This document shows positions 23,025 to 31,812 of a DNA stretch of 64,000 nt, in pieces. Position 1 is the first letter of the stretch, and every line of letters begins with the position of its first letter. Below the pieces are notes generated by a model. That model saw only the letters and a list, made by a program, of their open reading frames with translations, was not told the DNA's origin and made no database searches. A program made the position numbers and the translations under genes. Source of the DNA: Tectiglobus sp965223355 (GTDB lineage Bacteria; Pseudomonadota; Alphaproteobacteria; Rhizobiales; Hyphomicrobiaceae); the NCBI GenBank assembly GCA_965223355.1, contig CBDCWE010000003.1, positions 806,001-870,000 of the forward strand. The letters are read 5' to 3'.

Positions 23025-25871
23025 GTGCAGTCCAGGACACCCTTAAGGAAAGCAAGGTTTGGCCGACTGACAAAGTTCGGTCTCCTGTGTGCCGCGCTGA
23101 TGATCGGTTTGTTCGCCGTTGGCAGCGCTCTACTGGTCAGTCCGCCGTTTGACGGGCTGCGCCGCAATCTCGCCCAATGGGCGCTCAGAAACCTTGTCGA
23201 TGCGCGCATCGAGGTGCGCGGCGGCGTCGAGTTTTCGGTTCTGGACGCCGGGCGTGTGCGCATTGGCGAAGTGAGCATCGCCAATCCGTCCTGGGCGGGG
23301 CAACGACACCTTTTGCGGCTGCAATCGCTTGACGTCGGGTTCCGATTGAGCCGCCTGCTCATGGGCGAAATCGGCTTGCGCCACCTGCGCATGCAGTCGG
23401 CTGAATTGAACGTTGAAACACGTGACGATGGCACTTCCAACTGGCCGGCGACTACGCCCGCACAACAGCCGGCGCGCGCCGCCAAGAGCTTTGCTTTATC
23501 CGCACTGGCCGACCTTACCGACATCGCCATCACCAACGCCTGGTTCAGACGTATCGACAAGGCCCACGGGTTCAATGCGAGCTTGCGCCTCGACAGCCTC
23601 AAATCACGCCCGGACCCCGATCGCCACGGCCTGTTGGTCAGCGGTTCCGGTGCCCTCAACGATGAGCCGCTGGAAGTTGACGGCCGGCTGCCGCTGATGG
23701 CCAGCTCCGCGGCCCGGCAGACCGGCGATGCATCGCTACAGTTGTCGGCGTCGAGCCGGCATTTTCGCCTCACGATGCAAACCATCAACGCTGGCGCGGC
23801 ACCGCCGGCCGGCGGCAATAATAAATATGCGCTTGATCTGCGGGTTTCATCGTTGGGCCGGTTCCTGGAGGTTCTCGGCGCGCAAAGATCGTTCGATGGC
23901 CAAGGTCGGGCAAGCGGAACTCTGGTTGTCGGCTCTGACAAGCTCGCACTTGACGATTTCACGTCGGAGTTGACGACGACGGACCAAGACTATGTGGTCG
24001 TTTCCGGCGCGGCGGGAGACTTGGCGACGGGGTCCGAGCTTGCCTTCGAATTTGGTGTTCGGCTGGCGACGGGCGCGACCGATTTCTCTTCCTCCGCGGC
24101 CCAACATAACGATGACTTCAGATTCAACTTCACCGGCCCTCGACAACAGGACGCAGCACAAGACATGGTCGGCGCTTTTGAAGGCCTGAAGTTGCGCGAA
24201 CTATCGGGCCGCGTCTCCGGCAGTTTCGACGACCTTCGCGTCAGCGCCCTCAAGATTGCAACAACTGCATTGGAGCCTGAAATCAAAAGCATCGGTCCGA
24301 TCAGTGTCGGTGCCTTCCGTCTCGACGACAGCGGACGACTGCAACTGCTCGACATCAATGCCATTGCCGGACCCGAGCACAATCCAACGATTCGCGCACG
24401 AGGAGACATCAAGGATCTGCTGCGCCTTGCAGATGCCAGGTTGGAAGGCGTCCTCGCAGTCCCGGTTGCCCGGATGTTCGCGGCCGCGCCGGCCTCATCG
24501 GCGGCGCAGCTCGGGGTTCTGCGCGGCCGGTTCCGACTGGCGGACGCCAATGGACGACTGTTCCTCGACTATCTCGACGCGGAAACCAAGCAGACAGACC
24601 TTGTCCGGGTCAAATTGCGCACGCATGCGAGCCTGGAAGAACGCCGGCAAGGCACGGCCCTGGAGGTGGCCATCGAGGTTCCCAAGTACCGGGACCTGGC
24701 CCGGGCGATAGGTGCGCCATCACATCAACTCGGCCGCCTCAAACTCGAAGGTCAATGGCGCGCCTCGCCCCAAACAGCGAGTGTCACTGCCCGCATCCAC
24801 GTCGGTCAATCGGCCGTCGCCGTCGATCTCAGCGCGGCACCCGGTCGGCTGCGGCCGATTACCAAGGGCGAGATCGCGGTTTCGCGGTTGAGACTGTCGG
24901 ACCTGCGCGCCGTGCATCTGATATTTGCCGGCGGCGACACGCCACCAACTCAGGTGCGTGGCACAACCGGGAACAGAGGGCGGTCCGCCAACACCGCCAC
25001 ATCACGCGATTGGTGGCGGGCGGTGCTCAACGCAACCGATCTCGACCTGAAGGCGCGCATTGGCGAAATCAGCGATGGACGAACCCGGATCAGCGAACTG
25101 AACGGGCGACTCACGGTTGTCGATCGGAAGCTCACATTGGATCCGTTCAAACTGACCTATCTCGGGGCGCGAATTGGCCTGCGCGGCAGTGTTGACGGCC
25201 GCCAACAACCCGCCCGGGCGCAGCTGAAGACGAGGCTCATCGGCTGGCAACTCGACCGCGTGCTGCGCGAACTGGCCGGCACCAACCCGGCGCCGATCAG
25301 CGGTCGGCTCAACGCCGACATCGCGTTGCAGGGGCAGGGAGATACAACCGCGGCGTTATTAAAATCCATGCATGGCCGCGCCGCTTTGGTGCTGTCCGGC
25401 GGGCGCATCAACTCCAGTCTCGTCGCTCTGACGGGACTTGATCTCAGTGGCTATCTGTTCTCCGATGCGGCCGCAAAGGGTTACACGGCGGTGCACTGTC
25501 TGATTGCGCGCTTTGGCATCAAGAACGGCATTGCAACGACATCCAACGTCCTGCTCGACACGCCCGATATCCGAATGACCGGTCGCGGTACGATCAATCT
25601 CAAGAGCGCCTCGATCAAAATGCGTTTTGAGCCATACCCCAAACGGCGCAAGATCGTCGAACTGACGACGCCGTTCTCGATCGTCGGCCCGCTGAGCGCA
25701 CCAAAGCTGCTGACGCACGGAACTGCCGAGCGCGCGATTGGTGAGATTATCTTTAGCGACGTCAACCTACTGGGCTCACTTGTCGGTCTGATCGCGGATG
25801 ACGGCAAGACTGCCGCCAACCCGTGCCTGGGCCGCCGTCCACCCCGACGCCAACGCCAACGCCAGCGCTAA
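23025..25871 (+). CDS. AsmA-family inner-membrane/periplasmic protein
   Basis: This 948-residue protein starts with GTG (GAGGGA at 23011-23016 upstream). An N-terminal membrane anchor (FGLLCAALMIGLFAVGSALLV) sits near residues 18-38. A long beta-rich periplasmic region follows, and the C-terminal AsmA domain has SGRLNADIALQGQGDTTAALLKSMHGRAALVLSGGRINSSL and late TGRGTINLKSASIKMRFEPYPKR. AsmA-like proteins are predicted to bridge the envelope and help lipid transport or outer-membrane assembly. The last residues (RRQRQRQR) come from a short CGCCAA tandem repeat, so the C-terminus may have drifted. Confidence 0.85.
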   Translation: MQSRTPLRKARFGRLTKFGLLCAALMIGLFAVGSALLVSPPFDGLRRNLAQWALRNLVDARIEVRGGVEFSVLDAGRVRIGEVSIANPSWAGQRHLLRLQSLDVGFRLSRLLMGEIGLRHLRMQSAELNVETRDDGTSNWPATTPAQQPARAAKSFALSALADLTDIAITNAWFRRIDKAHGFNASLRLDSLKSRPDPDRHGLLVSGSGALNDEPLEVDGRLPLMASSAARQTGDASLQLSASSRHFRLTMQTINAGAAPPAGGNNKYALDLRVSSLGRFLEVLGAQRSFDGQGRASGTLVVGSDKLALDDFTSELTTTDQDYVVVSGAAGDLATGSELAFEFGVRLATGATDFSSSAAQHNDDFRFNFTGPRQQDAAQDMVGAFEGLKLRELSGRVSGSFDDLRVSALKIATTALEPEIKSIGPISVGAFRLDDSGRLQLLDINAIAGPEHNPTIRARGDIKDLLRLADARLEGVLAVPVARMFAAAPASSAAQLGVLRGRFRLADANGRLFLDYLDAETKQTDLVRVKLRTHASLEERRQGTALEVAIEVPKYRDLARAIGAPSHQLGRLKLEGQWRASPQTASVTARIHVGQSAVAVDLSAAPGRLRPITKGEIAVSRLRLSDLRAVHLIFAGGDTPPTQVRGTTGNRGRSANTATSRDWWRAVLNATDLDLKARIGEISDGRTRISELNGRLTVVDRKLTLDPFKLTYLGARIGLRGSVDGRQQPARAQLKTRLIGWQLDRVLRELAGTNPAPISGRLNADIALQGQGDTTAALLKSMHGRAALVLSGGRINSSLVALTGLDLSGYLFSDAAAKGYTAVHCLIARFGIKNGIATTSNVLLDTPDIRMTGRGTINLKSASIKMRFEPYPKRRKIVELTTPFSIVGPLSAPKLLTHGTAERAIGEIIFSDVNLLGSLVGLIADDGKTAANPCLGRRPPRRQRQRQR

Positions 25872-26151
25872 CCATACAGCCACGTACGAAGATGAGACCG
25901 GTGGTCGGTTGAACCGACGGTTGTGGTCGATTGCTCCGTCTCAGAACCAGGTGGACAGGCGATCTGATTGACGGGGAGAGGTGTCCCCGGCGCATCGCAA
26001 CAGTCCCGCTTAGGATGACGATGGCGGATAGAGACCGGCGCTACCCCGAAAGGCCATAAGGAACCCCGGAACACGGCGCGGGTTTGCAAAGCGCAGCGCC
26101 CTTTGTCGGCATCGGCAACGGCGGCGCCTGCCAGGCTCGGCCGCCTCAAGA
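25872..26151. other. Intergenic region, no gene seen
   Basis: This is about 280 bp between the AsmA stop and hairpin B copy 2. No frame with a credible start or familiar protein is seen here. Confidence 0.5.
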
Positions 26152-26207
26152 GCAACCTGCCTTTATTCGGAATCGGAACGATCCCGAATAAAGGCAGAAA
26201 GTTGCTC
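26152..26207 (+). repeat. Hairpin B, copy 2
   Basis: Same palindrome as copy 1, reading GAGCAACCTGCC...GGCAGAAAGTTGCTC in the direction of the AsmA gene, which ends 280 bp upstream. It forms the left part of a composite repeat (B, linker, A) that the IS element at 26215-27056 has split. Confidence 0.85.
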
Positions 26208-26214
26208 GCCTCTA

Positions 26215-27056
26215 GGGCCTGTTGAGTATCAGCGATTCACGAATCAGTTGTTTTCTGATTCAAGCTTCCTTTTGGAGGGAGGCTTGAATGGCTGCACGGC
26301 GTGTGATCACTGACGGTATGTGGAAGAAGATGGCGCCGCACTGCCTCGGCAAGCCAACCGACCCCGGCCGCACGGGCAGCGACAACCGCACGTTCATGGA
26401 AGCCGTCCTGTGGATCGTGCGGACCGGCAGTCCGTGGCGCGACCTACCGGAAGAGTTCGGCAAATGGAACAGCGTCTACAAGCGCTTTCGAGAGTGGGTG
26501 AAGCTCGGTGTTTTTGAACGCGTTTTCGGTGCTTTATCCGGCGATCCTGATATCGAATATGCGATGGTCGACGGAACAATCGTCAAGGTCCACCGCCACG
26601 GACAGGGCGCAAAAGGGGGACCGGGAGCCAGGCTATCGGCAAGTCGAGAGGCGGGCTGACGACCAAAATCCTGGCGCTCACGGACGCGCTCGGCAATCTC
26701 GTGCGGTTCGAACTTCTGCCCGGCCATCGCCACGACACGGTTGGCGTTGCGCCGCTCATTGAGGATGTCGCGTTCGATGCCTTGCTCGGTGACAAGGCGT
26801 TCGATGTGAACTGGATCATCGAAGAGCTGAACGAACGCGGCGCCAAGGCCGTCATTTCGCAAATGCCGCATCGCGTTGCGCCGCTGGAGATTGACGCCGA
26901 AATCTATAAGTGGCGTCATCTCATCGAGAATTTCTTCTGCAAACTCAAAGAGTTCAAGCGCATCGCTATGCGCAGCGACAAAACTGACGCCAGCTTCAGC
27001 GCGATGATCTACGCCGCGGCGGCAATCATCAATGGCGCCTGATACTCAACAGGCCC
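26215..27056 (+). mobile_element. IS5-family insertion sequence (IS427-like), 842 bp
   Basis: The ends are inverted repeats beginning GGGCCTGTTGAGTATCAG. TA is duplicated at the borders: the left flank reads GCCTCTA and the right flank TAAAGTGGCG, while intact copies of the target repeat read GCCTCTAAAGTGGCG. The element encodes one transposase in two overlapping frames. The TA target, size and frameshift fit the IS427 group. Both ends and both open frames look intact, so it may be active or recent. Confidence 0.9.
26288..27042 (+). CDS. IS5-family DDE transposase, programmed -1 frameshift
   Basis: The first frame (26288-26659) begins MAARRVITDGMWKKMAPHC and carries PWRDLPEEFGKWNSVYKRF and the first catalytic Asp in MVDGTIVKVHRHGQGAKG. 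A run of four A and five G at 26611-26619 is the shift site. After a -1 shift the protein continues GTGSQAIGKSRGGLTTKI, then LLGDKAFDVNW (second Asp) and YKWRHLIENFFCKLKEFKRIA (Glu), ending at 27042. Without the shift, the first frame ends in an unrelated tail at 26659. The frameshift is inferred from the family pattern and the matching homology across it. This could also be a simple mutation, but the site is at the expected place. Confidence 0.85.
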
Positions 27057-27075
27057 TAAAGTGGCGATCATCTTT

Positions 27076-27119
27076 GTGCTTTAAGTTGGAACCGCAATAG
27101 CGGTTCCAACTTAAAGCAC
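27076..27119 (+). repeat. Hairpin A, copy 1
   Basis: A near-perfect palindrome with arms GTGCTTTAAGTTGGAACCGC / GCGGTTCCAACTTAAAGCAC around AATA. Copies are at 30257 and 45455. Here it is separated from its partner hairpin B by the IS element. Confidence 0.9.
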
Positions 27120-27126
27120 GATCATC

Positions 27127-27157
27127 AAGCCCATGAAGCGTGTCACGTCATGGGCTT
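27127..27157 (-). terminator. Hairpin at the amidohydrolase 3' end
   Basis: The stem AAGCCCATGA / TCATGGGCTT closes a loop of 11 bases and includes the TGA stop of the amidohydrolase (27148-27150). There is no clear U tract, so a factor-independent terminator is only possible. Confidence 0.4.
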
Positions 27158-28605
27158 GAGGCGGTATCAGACGTCGCCATTGGCAGAACCATCGGCGCGA
27201 GCTCGTTCGTACTGCGCCCGGCCCAATCGCGTTTTGCCGTCGCCGTCATCGCGCGCTGCTGGGCTTCCTCCAACGCCATCGCAGCGGCGGCAAGATCAAT
27301 CTGGGTTGGCCGGCCATCACGGACGACCGCGACACCGTCGACGTAGACATCGCGAATGGCGCGCTCGCCGGCAGCATAGACCATGCTCCTGATCGGTTCG
27401 CGCAACGGCATCATCGCCGGATGCTTGGTGTCGACAACGATGATGTCGGCCTTGGCACCGACGGCCAACCGGCCGATATCCCGGCGATGCAGCGCCTTTG
27501 CGCCCCCCAGTGTCGCTGCACGGTAGACATCGCTGGTGTTGAGATCGTCAACGGATTGTGCGACCGCGCGCGCGATCGTCAGCGCATTGCGCATCTCCTC
27601 GATGAAGTTGTGCGGATAGGTATCGGTGCCGAGCCCCATGTTGATGCCGGCGCGAACGTAGCCGCCGAAGGTGTGCAGGGCGATGCCGCGTCGCATGAAC
27701 ACCGTCGGGCAATGGGCAACGGTGGTGGCGGTGTCGGCGAGAATTGAGAGGTCGTCCCGCGTCGTCCAATGCAGCCACGGGTGATGGTCCAGGAAGATCC
27801 CATGGCCGATGATCGAGCGCTCGCCCAGAGCACCGATGGACTGCAGCCACGCAATCGGCGTCTGGCCGTACCGCCGATAGATTTCGAGGAACTCATTGAC
27901 GCTTTGCGCGGCATGGATCTGCAATGGCAGATTATACTGCGTTGCATAGTCGTGGGCGTCTTTGATCAGTGCCGCCGAACACGTGTCGATTTGCGCTGGG
28001 CAGACCATGCCGCTAAGGCGGCCGGAGGGGTGCTGGTTGGCCAGATTGATCGCCTGGCGGGCCGCATCAAACGAGCGTTGCCCGGCCTGGCTGTCGCTCT
28101 CGTAGCGCAGTTCGTGCCCGTTTGTCGTGAACCATCGCGCATCGCGAAACATCGGCGCCGCCACAGCCCGGATACCGGAACCGCCGAGGGCATCAAGCCA
28201 GCCGTCGAAGGGAAACGAAAGATCGACAACCGTTGTCACGCCGCTCATGAGGAGCTCGGCCAACGCAACGTTCGTCGCCGCAATCATGCCCTCGCCATCA
28301 TTTCCGAAGACCGGCAGGAACTCATAGAGCGAGCTGTGCCAGAACCCGGGGCTGCGCGTTTCGTCGGTTATGCCCTTTCTCAACGGTTCGCTGCTCGGAT
28401 GGGTGTGGATGTTGACAAAGCCCGGCAACAGCAACCGATCACGACAATCGATCTCGGTCTCGACCGGCCCCGTATAGCCGTTGTCGAGATGCACGATCCT
28501 ATCATCGCTGATGACAAGGTCGACGTTGCGTCGATAGACATGTCCGTCGCTGGCCTCATCGTAAGCCACGAGCCAGTCCGCATTGCGCAAAACCGTTGTC
28601 GCCAT
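27148..28605 (-). CDS. Amidohydrolase-superfamily metal hydrolase (chlorohydrolase/deaminase-like)
   Basis: This 485-residue protein has the metal-binding NIHTHP (His67, His69), QIHAAQS for the third His, GHGIFLDHHPWLH for the fourth, and the catalytic Asp in MGLGTDTYPHN, followed by the standard AKADIIVVD beta-sandwich end. This set is that of the ATZ/TRZ and SsnA/guanine deaminase branch. The natural substrate cannot be read from sequence. It is divergent from a VOC protein gene by about 160 bp, and its 3' end borders a hairpin and repeat A next to the IS element. Confidence 0.85.
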   Translation of the reverse strand: MATTVLRNADWLVAYDEASDGHVYRRNVDLVISDDRIVHLDNGYTGPVETEIDCRDRLLLPGFVNIHTHPSSEPLRKGITDETRSPGFWHSSLYEFLPVFGNDGEGMIAATNVALAELLMSGVTTVVDLSFPFDGWLDALGGSGIRAVAAPMFRDARWFTTNGHELRYESDSQAGQRSFDAARQAINLANQHPSGRLSGMVCPAQIDTCSAALIKDAHDYATQYNLPLQIHAAQSVNEFLEIYRRYGQTPIAWLQSIGALGERSIIGHGIFLDHHPWLHWTTRDDLSILADTATTVAHCPTVFMRRGIALHTFGGYVRAGINMGLGTDTYPHNFIEEMRNALTIARAVAQSVDDLNTSDVYRAATLGGAKALHRRDIGRLAVGAKADIIVVDTKHPAMMPLREPIRSMVYAAGERAIRDVYVDGVAVVRDGRPTQIDLAAAAMALEEAQQRAMTATAKRDWAGRSTNELAPMVLPMATSDTASSP

Positions 28606-28765
28606 GATTGTGTTACTCCCGCGCTGAATGACGGACGCCCGAACCGCGTGAGGCCCAAACGTCCGCCGTGTTCGCCCCGGCAGCCATGATCGCCTCCATT
28701 GCGCGGTTTGATCAACTCTTTAAGAGGGACTGGTTGATGTGCGTTTCAGGCGATAATGTCGACCA

Positions 28766-29137
28766 ATGTCAAAATGCCCATCAATCGAGCAGCTCATCAC
28801 TTGGGTCTACACCCACGACCTTGAAGCGACTTGTGAGTTCTATGCGGCCAAGCTCGGGTTCGAACAGATCCGCGACGGCGGTGCAGCACGGATCTTCCGG
28901 GTTTCCAAAAGCGGGCTTGTCGGTGTCTGCGAAGCCATCGACTGGCGGGTCGTCGAGCCCAACGGCAGCATGATAACCGTTGTCACCGATGACGTTGACG
29001 GCTGGTACCGTCGGCTTCGGGATGCCGGCGTCGCCTGCAGGGGCCGGCCGAAGAACATCGAAGCGTTCGGCATCTACGCCTTTGTCCTCGAAGATCCCAA
29101 CGGCTACCTGATTGAGTTCCAGCAATTCCTCAAGTGA
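28766..29137 (+). CDS. VOC-family (glyoxalase/bleomycin-resistance fold) protein
   Basis: This 123-residue single-copy VOC domain starts ITWVYTHDLEATCEFYAAKLGF. The other half ends FVLEDPNGYLIEFQQFL, where the Glu is the usual last metal ligand. VOC proteins range from dioxygenases to glyoxalases and resistance proteins, and this length is typical of the short unassigned members. The ribosome-binding site is weak. An MBL-fold hydrolase gene follows 82 bp downstream on the same strand. Confidence 0.8.
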   Translation: MSKCPSIEQLITWVYTHDLEATCEFYAAKLGFEQIRDGGAARIFRVSKSGLVGVCEAIDWRVVEPNGSMITVVTDDVDGWYRRLRDAGVACRGRPKNIEAFGIYAFVLEDPNGYLIEFQQFLK

Positions 29138-29219
29138 GGCAACCGGTGCAAAACGGCTTCGACATGTCATTGCGCGCTCGTCGTGTTATCTTGCCCGTCG
29201 AACATCGAAAGTCCCGCGC

Positions 29220-30080
29220 ATGAAATGGCAAATCGGCGACGTCACGATCACCAAGATCGTCGAACTGGAAACCACGGGCGGCAGCCGCTTCATTCTGCCC
29301 CAGGCAACCCGCGAAGAAGTCCAGAAAATCGCGTGGCTGTGTCCGCATTTCGCCGATCAGGACGGCCGCCTGCGGATGAGCATTCATGCGCTCGTCATTG
29401 CAGCACCGGGGCGCCGGATTGTTGTCGACACCTGCCTGGGCAACGACAAGCAAAACCGCAAGATTGCGACCTGGAACAATCGTCAGGGGCGCTTCCTTGA
29501 AGATCTCGCAGCGGCTGGTTTTGCGCGCGAGACGATCGACACGGTGTTGTGCACCCACCTCCACGTCGACCATGTTGGCTGGAATACGATGCTGGTTGAC
29601 GGCATGTGGCAGCCGACGTTTCCCAACGCGCGTTATCTTTTCGGGCGCGTCGAATACGAGCATTGGATGGCCGAGACCGCGCGCGCAGACATGGTGCAGA
29701 TTTTTTCGGACAGCGTGCTGCCGGTCTTTGATCGAGGCCTTGTCGATCTTGTCGGGTTCGACCATCAGCTCTGCCCGGAGGTGCGATTGATGCCGAGTGT
29801 CGGCCATACGCCGGGCCACGTCAGCGTGTTGATCGAGTCCCGAGGCGCGCGCGCCATGATCACCGGTGATTTTGCCCATCATCCTTGTCAATTCGCGCGC
29901 CTCGATTGGTCGTCGACCGCCGATTCGGACCCGGTCCAGGCGGCCGCAACGCGGCGCGAGGTGCTCGGCGGCGTTGCCGGTGAGCCGGTGTTCGTCATCG
30001 GCACGCACTTTACCGGCCCGACTGGCGGTCATGTCGTGCGTGACGGCGACGCCTTCCGGTTGCGCGTCGAGGGTGACTGA
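29220..30080 (+). CDS. MBL-fold metallo-hydrolase
   Basis: This 286-residue metallo-beta-lactamase-fold protein has the core THLHVDHVGWN (HxHxDH) near residue 115, SVGHTPGHVSVLIESRG with the third His ligand, ITGDFAHHP with the bridging Asp, and a final IGTHFTGPTGGHVV with the last His. The set is that of lactonase-like or quorum-quenching relatives and other MBL hydrolases. The ATG at 29220 is used because the longer upstream frame overlaps the preceding gene's end and has no distinctive sequence. Confidence 0.85.
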   Translation: MKWQIGDVTITKIVELETTGGSRFILPQATREEVQKIAWLCPHFADQDGRLRMSIHALVIAAPGRRIVVDTCLGNDKQNRKIATWNNRQGRFLEDLAAAGFARETIDTVLCTHLHVDHVGWNTMLVDGMWQPTFPNARYLFGRVEYEHWMAETARADMVQIFSDSVLPVFDRGLVDLVGFDHQLCPEVRLMPSVGHTPGHVSVLIESRGARAMITGDFAHHPCQFARLDWSSTADSDPVQAAATRREVLGGVAGEPVFVIGTHFTGPTGGHVVRDGDAFRLRVEGD

Positions 30081-30253
30081 CCGCCAGGGCGACAGCGATC
30101 TCGGCCGTGTCCGCCAGATGGCGCGATAATCATCCGATCTCGACCCGGTCGAACCGGCGTTCGCGAGAATGAACACGCTGCCGCACCAGGCCCGGACCGG
30201 CACGGCGGACCCGCCTGAGGTGGACATGATCTAAGCAACCTCCGATCACACTA

Positions 30254-30395
30254 CTAGATCATCTTTGTGCTTTAAGTTGGAACCGCTATTGCGGTTCCAA
30301 CTTAAAGCACAAAGATGATCGCCACTTTAGAGGCGAGCAACTTTCTGCCTTTATTCGGGATCGTTCCGATTCCGAATAAAGGCAGGTTGCTCTAG
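30254..30395 (-). repeat. Composite repeat A-linker-B bounded by CTAG, intact copy
   Basis: Hairpin A (30257-30320), a short linker with a CGCC/GGCG mini-stem, and hairpin B (30335-30395) lie together, with CTAG at 30254-30257 and 30392-30395. Read with the MFS gene, the order is stop codon, B, linker, A. The MFS stop TAG is the CTAG of hairpin B. The composite matches the one at 45452-45590 and the split one at 26152-27119. Confidence 0.9.
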
Positions 30396-31675
30396 GTTTT
30401 GGCTGCAACCCCTGCCGTCGGGCGGCGGCGCTGATACCAGATCACCATGACTTCCATCGCCAACAGCGAGACCAGCGCAAATCCGAACAACACCCATTGA
30501 CCGAGTTCATAGCCGCCCCAATCGACAATCAGGGCAAAGGCCAGTGGAGCAAGCGCGTTGATCAACAGGTAAGGGGTGGCGAGAATACCGAGGATCTGGC
30601 CATAACCGTCCGCGCCGAACAGCGCCAAGGGCAGTGACCCGCGCACGATGGTGATCAGCCCGTTCGCAGCCCCGAAGCAAAGCGTGAAGATCAGGGCGGG
30701 GGTGATGCCGCCGGCAAACAGCATCAAGATGATGAACGCAAACGGCATCAGCCAGACGGGCACGCGCGCCAGATGCATTGGTTTCATGTTGCGTGCGCAT
30801 ATGATTTCCCAAAGGCGCCCGGCGACCTGTGCGACGCCCTTGAACGAGGCGAGCGTGACGGCGGTCGCAACAGCAACGCCGCTGGCTGCAATGAGATTGA
30901 CCAAATGGACCGAGGTGGCTCCGAATATGAACGCATAGGAAGATGTCGCGATCGAAAACAGGACGATTGCGATGACACGCTCGGCGCCGACGAGATAGGT
31001 CTCCTGCGGTTGCGGTGCTGTCGACGAAGCCGCCGGTGCGGTTTGCGCGCCATGTGATGGTTCGGCGATACCATCATCTTCCCGGCGGGCAAGGCCCCAC
31101 CAGTTGAGCGGCAGGCAGCACACGATGTTGAGCGCGGCGAAGATCAGGCAGGTCTCGCGCCAGCCGACGGCCTCGTTAAGATAATGTCCAATCGGCCAGA
31201 ACACCGTGGATGCAAACCCGCCCCACAGCGTCAGATAGGAAATCGCGCGGCGTCCGCGCCGGGGTGTGACCTGTACCAGCGCTGCAAACGCTGCGTCATA
31301 GAGCGTGAACCGCATCGAGATGCCGAGAAAGGCCCAACTGGCCAAGTACATCCAAATGTCGGTCGCAGAGGCGAGTGCAACGAGACCGATCGCGTTCAAC
31401 ACGGCACCGACGGCCATCACCGCGCGCGCACCCTTGTTGTCGATCAGCCAACCGGTCCAAGTCGAAATCGCGCCGGAAACGAGCAAACCAACGCTCAGGC
31501 CACCGAACACGACACTGGCGCTCCAGCCGGTGTCGGCGATGATCGGCTGTGCGAGAACGCCGAGAGCGTAGAGCGTCGTCCCCCATGCAACGATCTGCGT
31601 GATCCCGAGTGCGTTGACGGACACTCCCATGGGCGAAAGCATCCAGGCGAACAGGTTGCGTAGAAGTCCCATCAT
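30392..31675 (-). CDS. Major facilitator superfamily transporter
   Basis: This protein of about 427 residues has roughly 12 hydrophobic segments, and an N-terminal half with GITQIVAWGTTLYALGVLAQPI, GGLSVGLLVSGAISTWTGWLIDNKGAR and FLGISMRFTLYDAAFAALVQVTP. The pattern resembles MFS monocarboxylate/oxalate-type exporters, though the substrate is unknown. The frame extends upstream to 31804, but that would leave 8 bp to the divergent gene and the extra residues look non-coding, so the ATG at 31675 is preferred (31672 also possible). The stop codon lies in hairpin B. Confidence 0.75.
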   Translation of the reverse strand: MMGLLRNLFAWMLSPMGVSVNALGITQIVAWGTTLYALGVLAQPIIADTGWSASVVFGGLSVGLLVSGAISTWTGWLIDNKGARAVMAVGAVLNAIGLVALASATDIWMYLASWAFLGISMRFTLYDAAFAALVQVTPRRGRRAISYLTLWGGFASTVFWPIGHYLNEAVGWRETCLIFAALNIVCCLPLNWWGLARREDDGIAEPSHGAQTAPAASSTAPQPQETYLVGAERVIAIVLFSIATSSYAFIFGATSVHLVNLIAASGVAVATAVTLASFKGVAQVAGRLWEIICARNMKPMHLARVPVWLMPFAFIILMLFAGGITPALIFTLCFGAANGLITIVRGSLPLALFGADGYGQILGILATPYLLINALAPLAFALIVDWGGYELGQWVLFGFALVSLLAMEVMVIWYQRRRPTAGVAAKT

Positions 31676-31812
31676 ATGGTCCGGTTGATCCTTGTTGTCC
31701 GGCTTCTCGTTGATTTCGATGACCGATGAGGTTGCACGGGGCGGGACGCTACGCCGCTGGACGCAACGCCTGAGCGTACCGATATTAAGCCAAGGCGTCA
31801 GCAACAGCGTAA

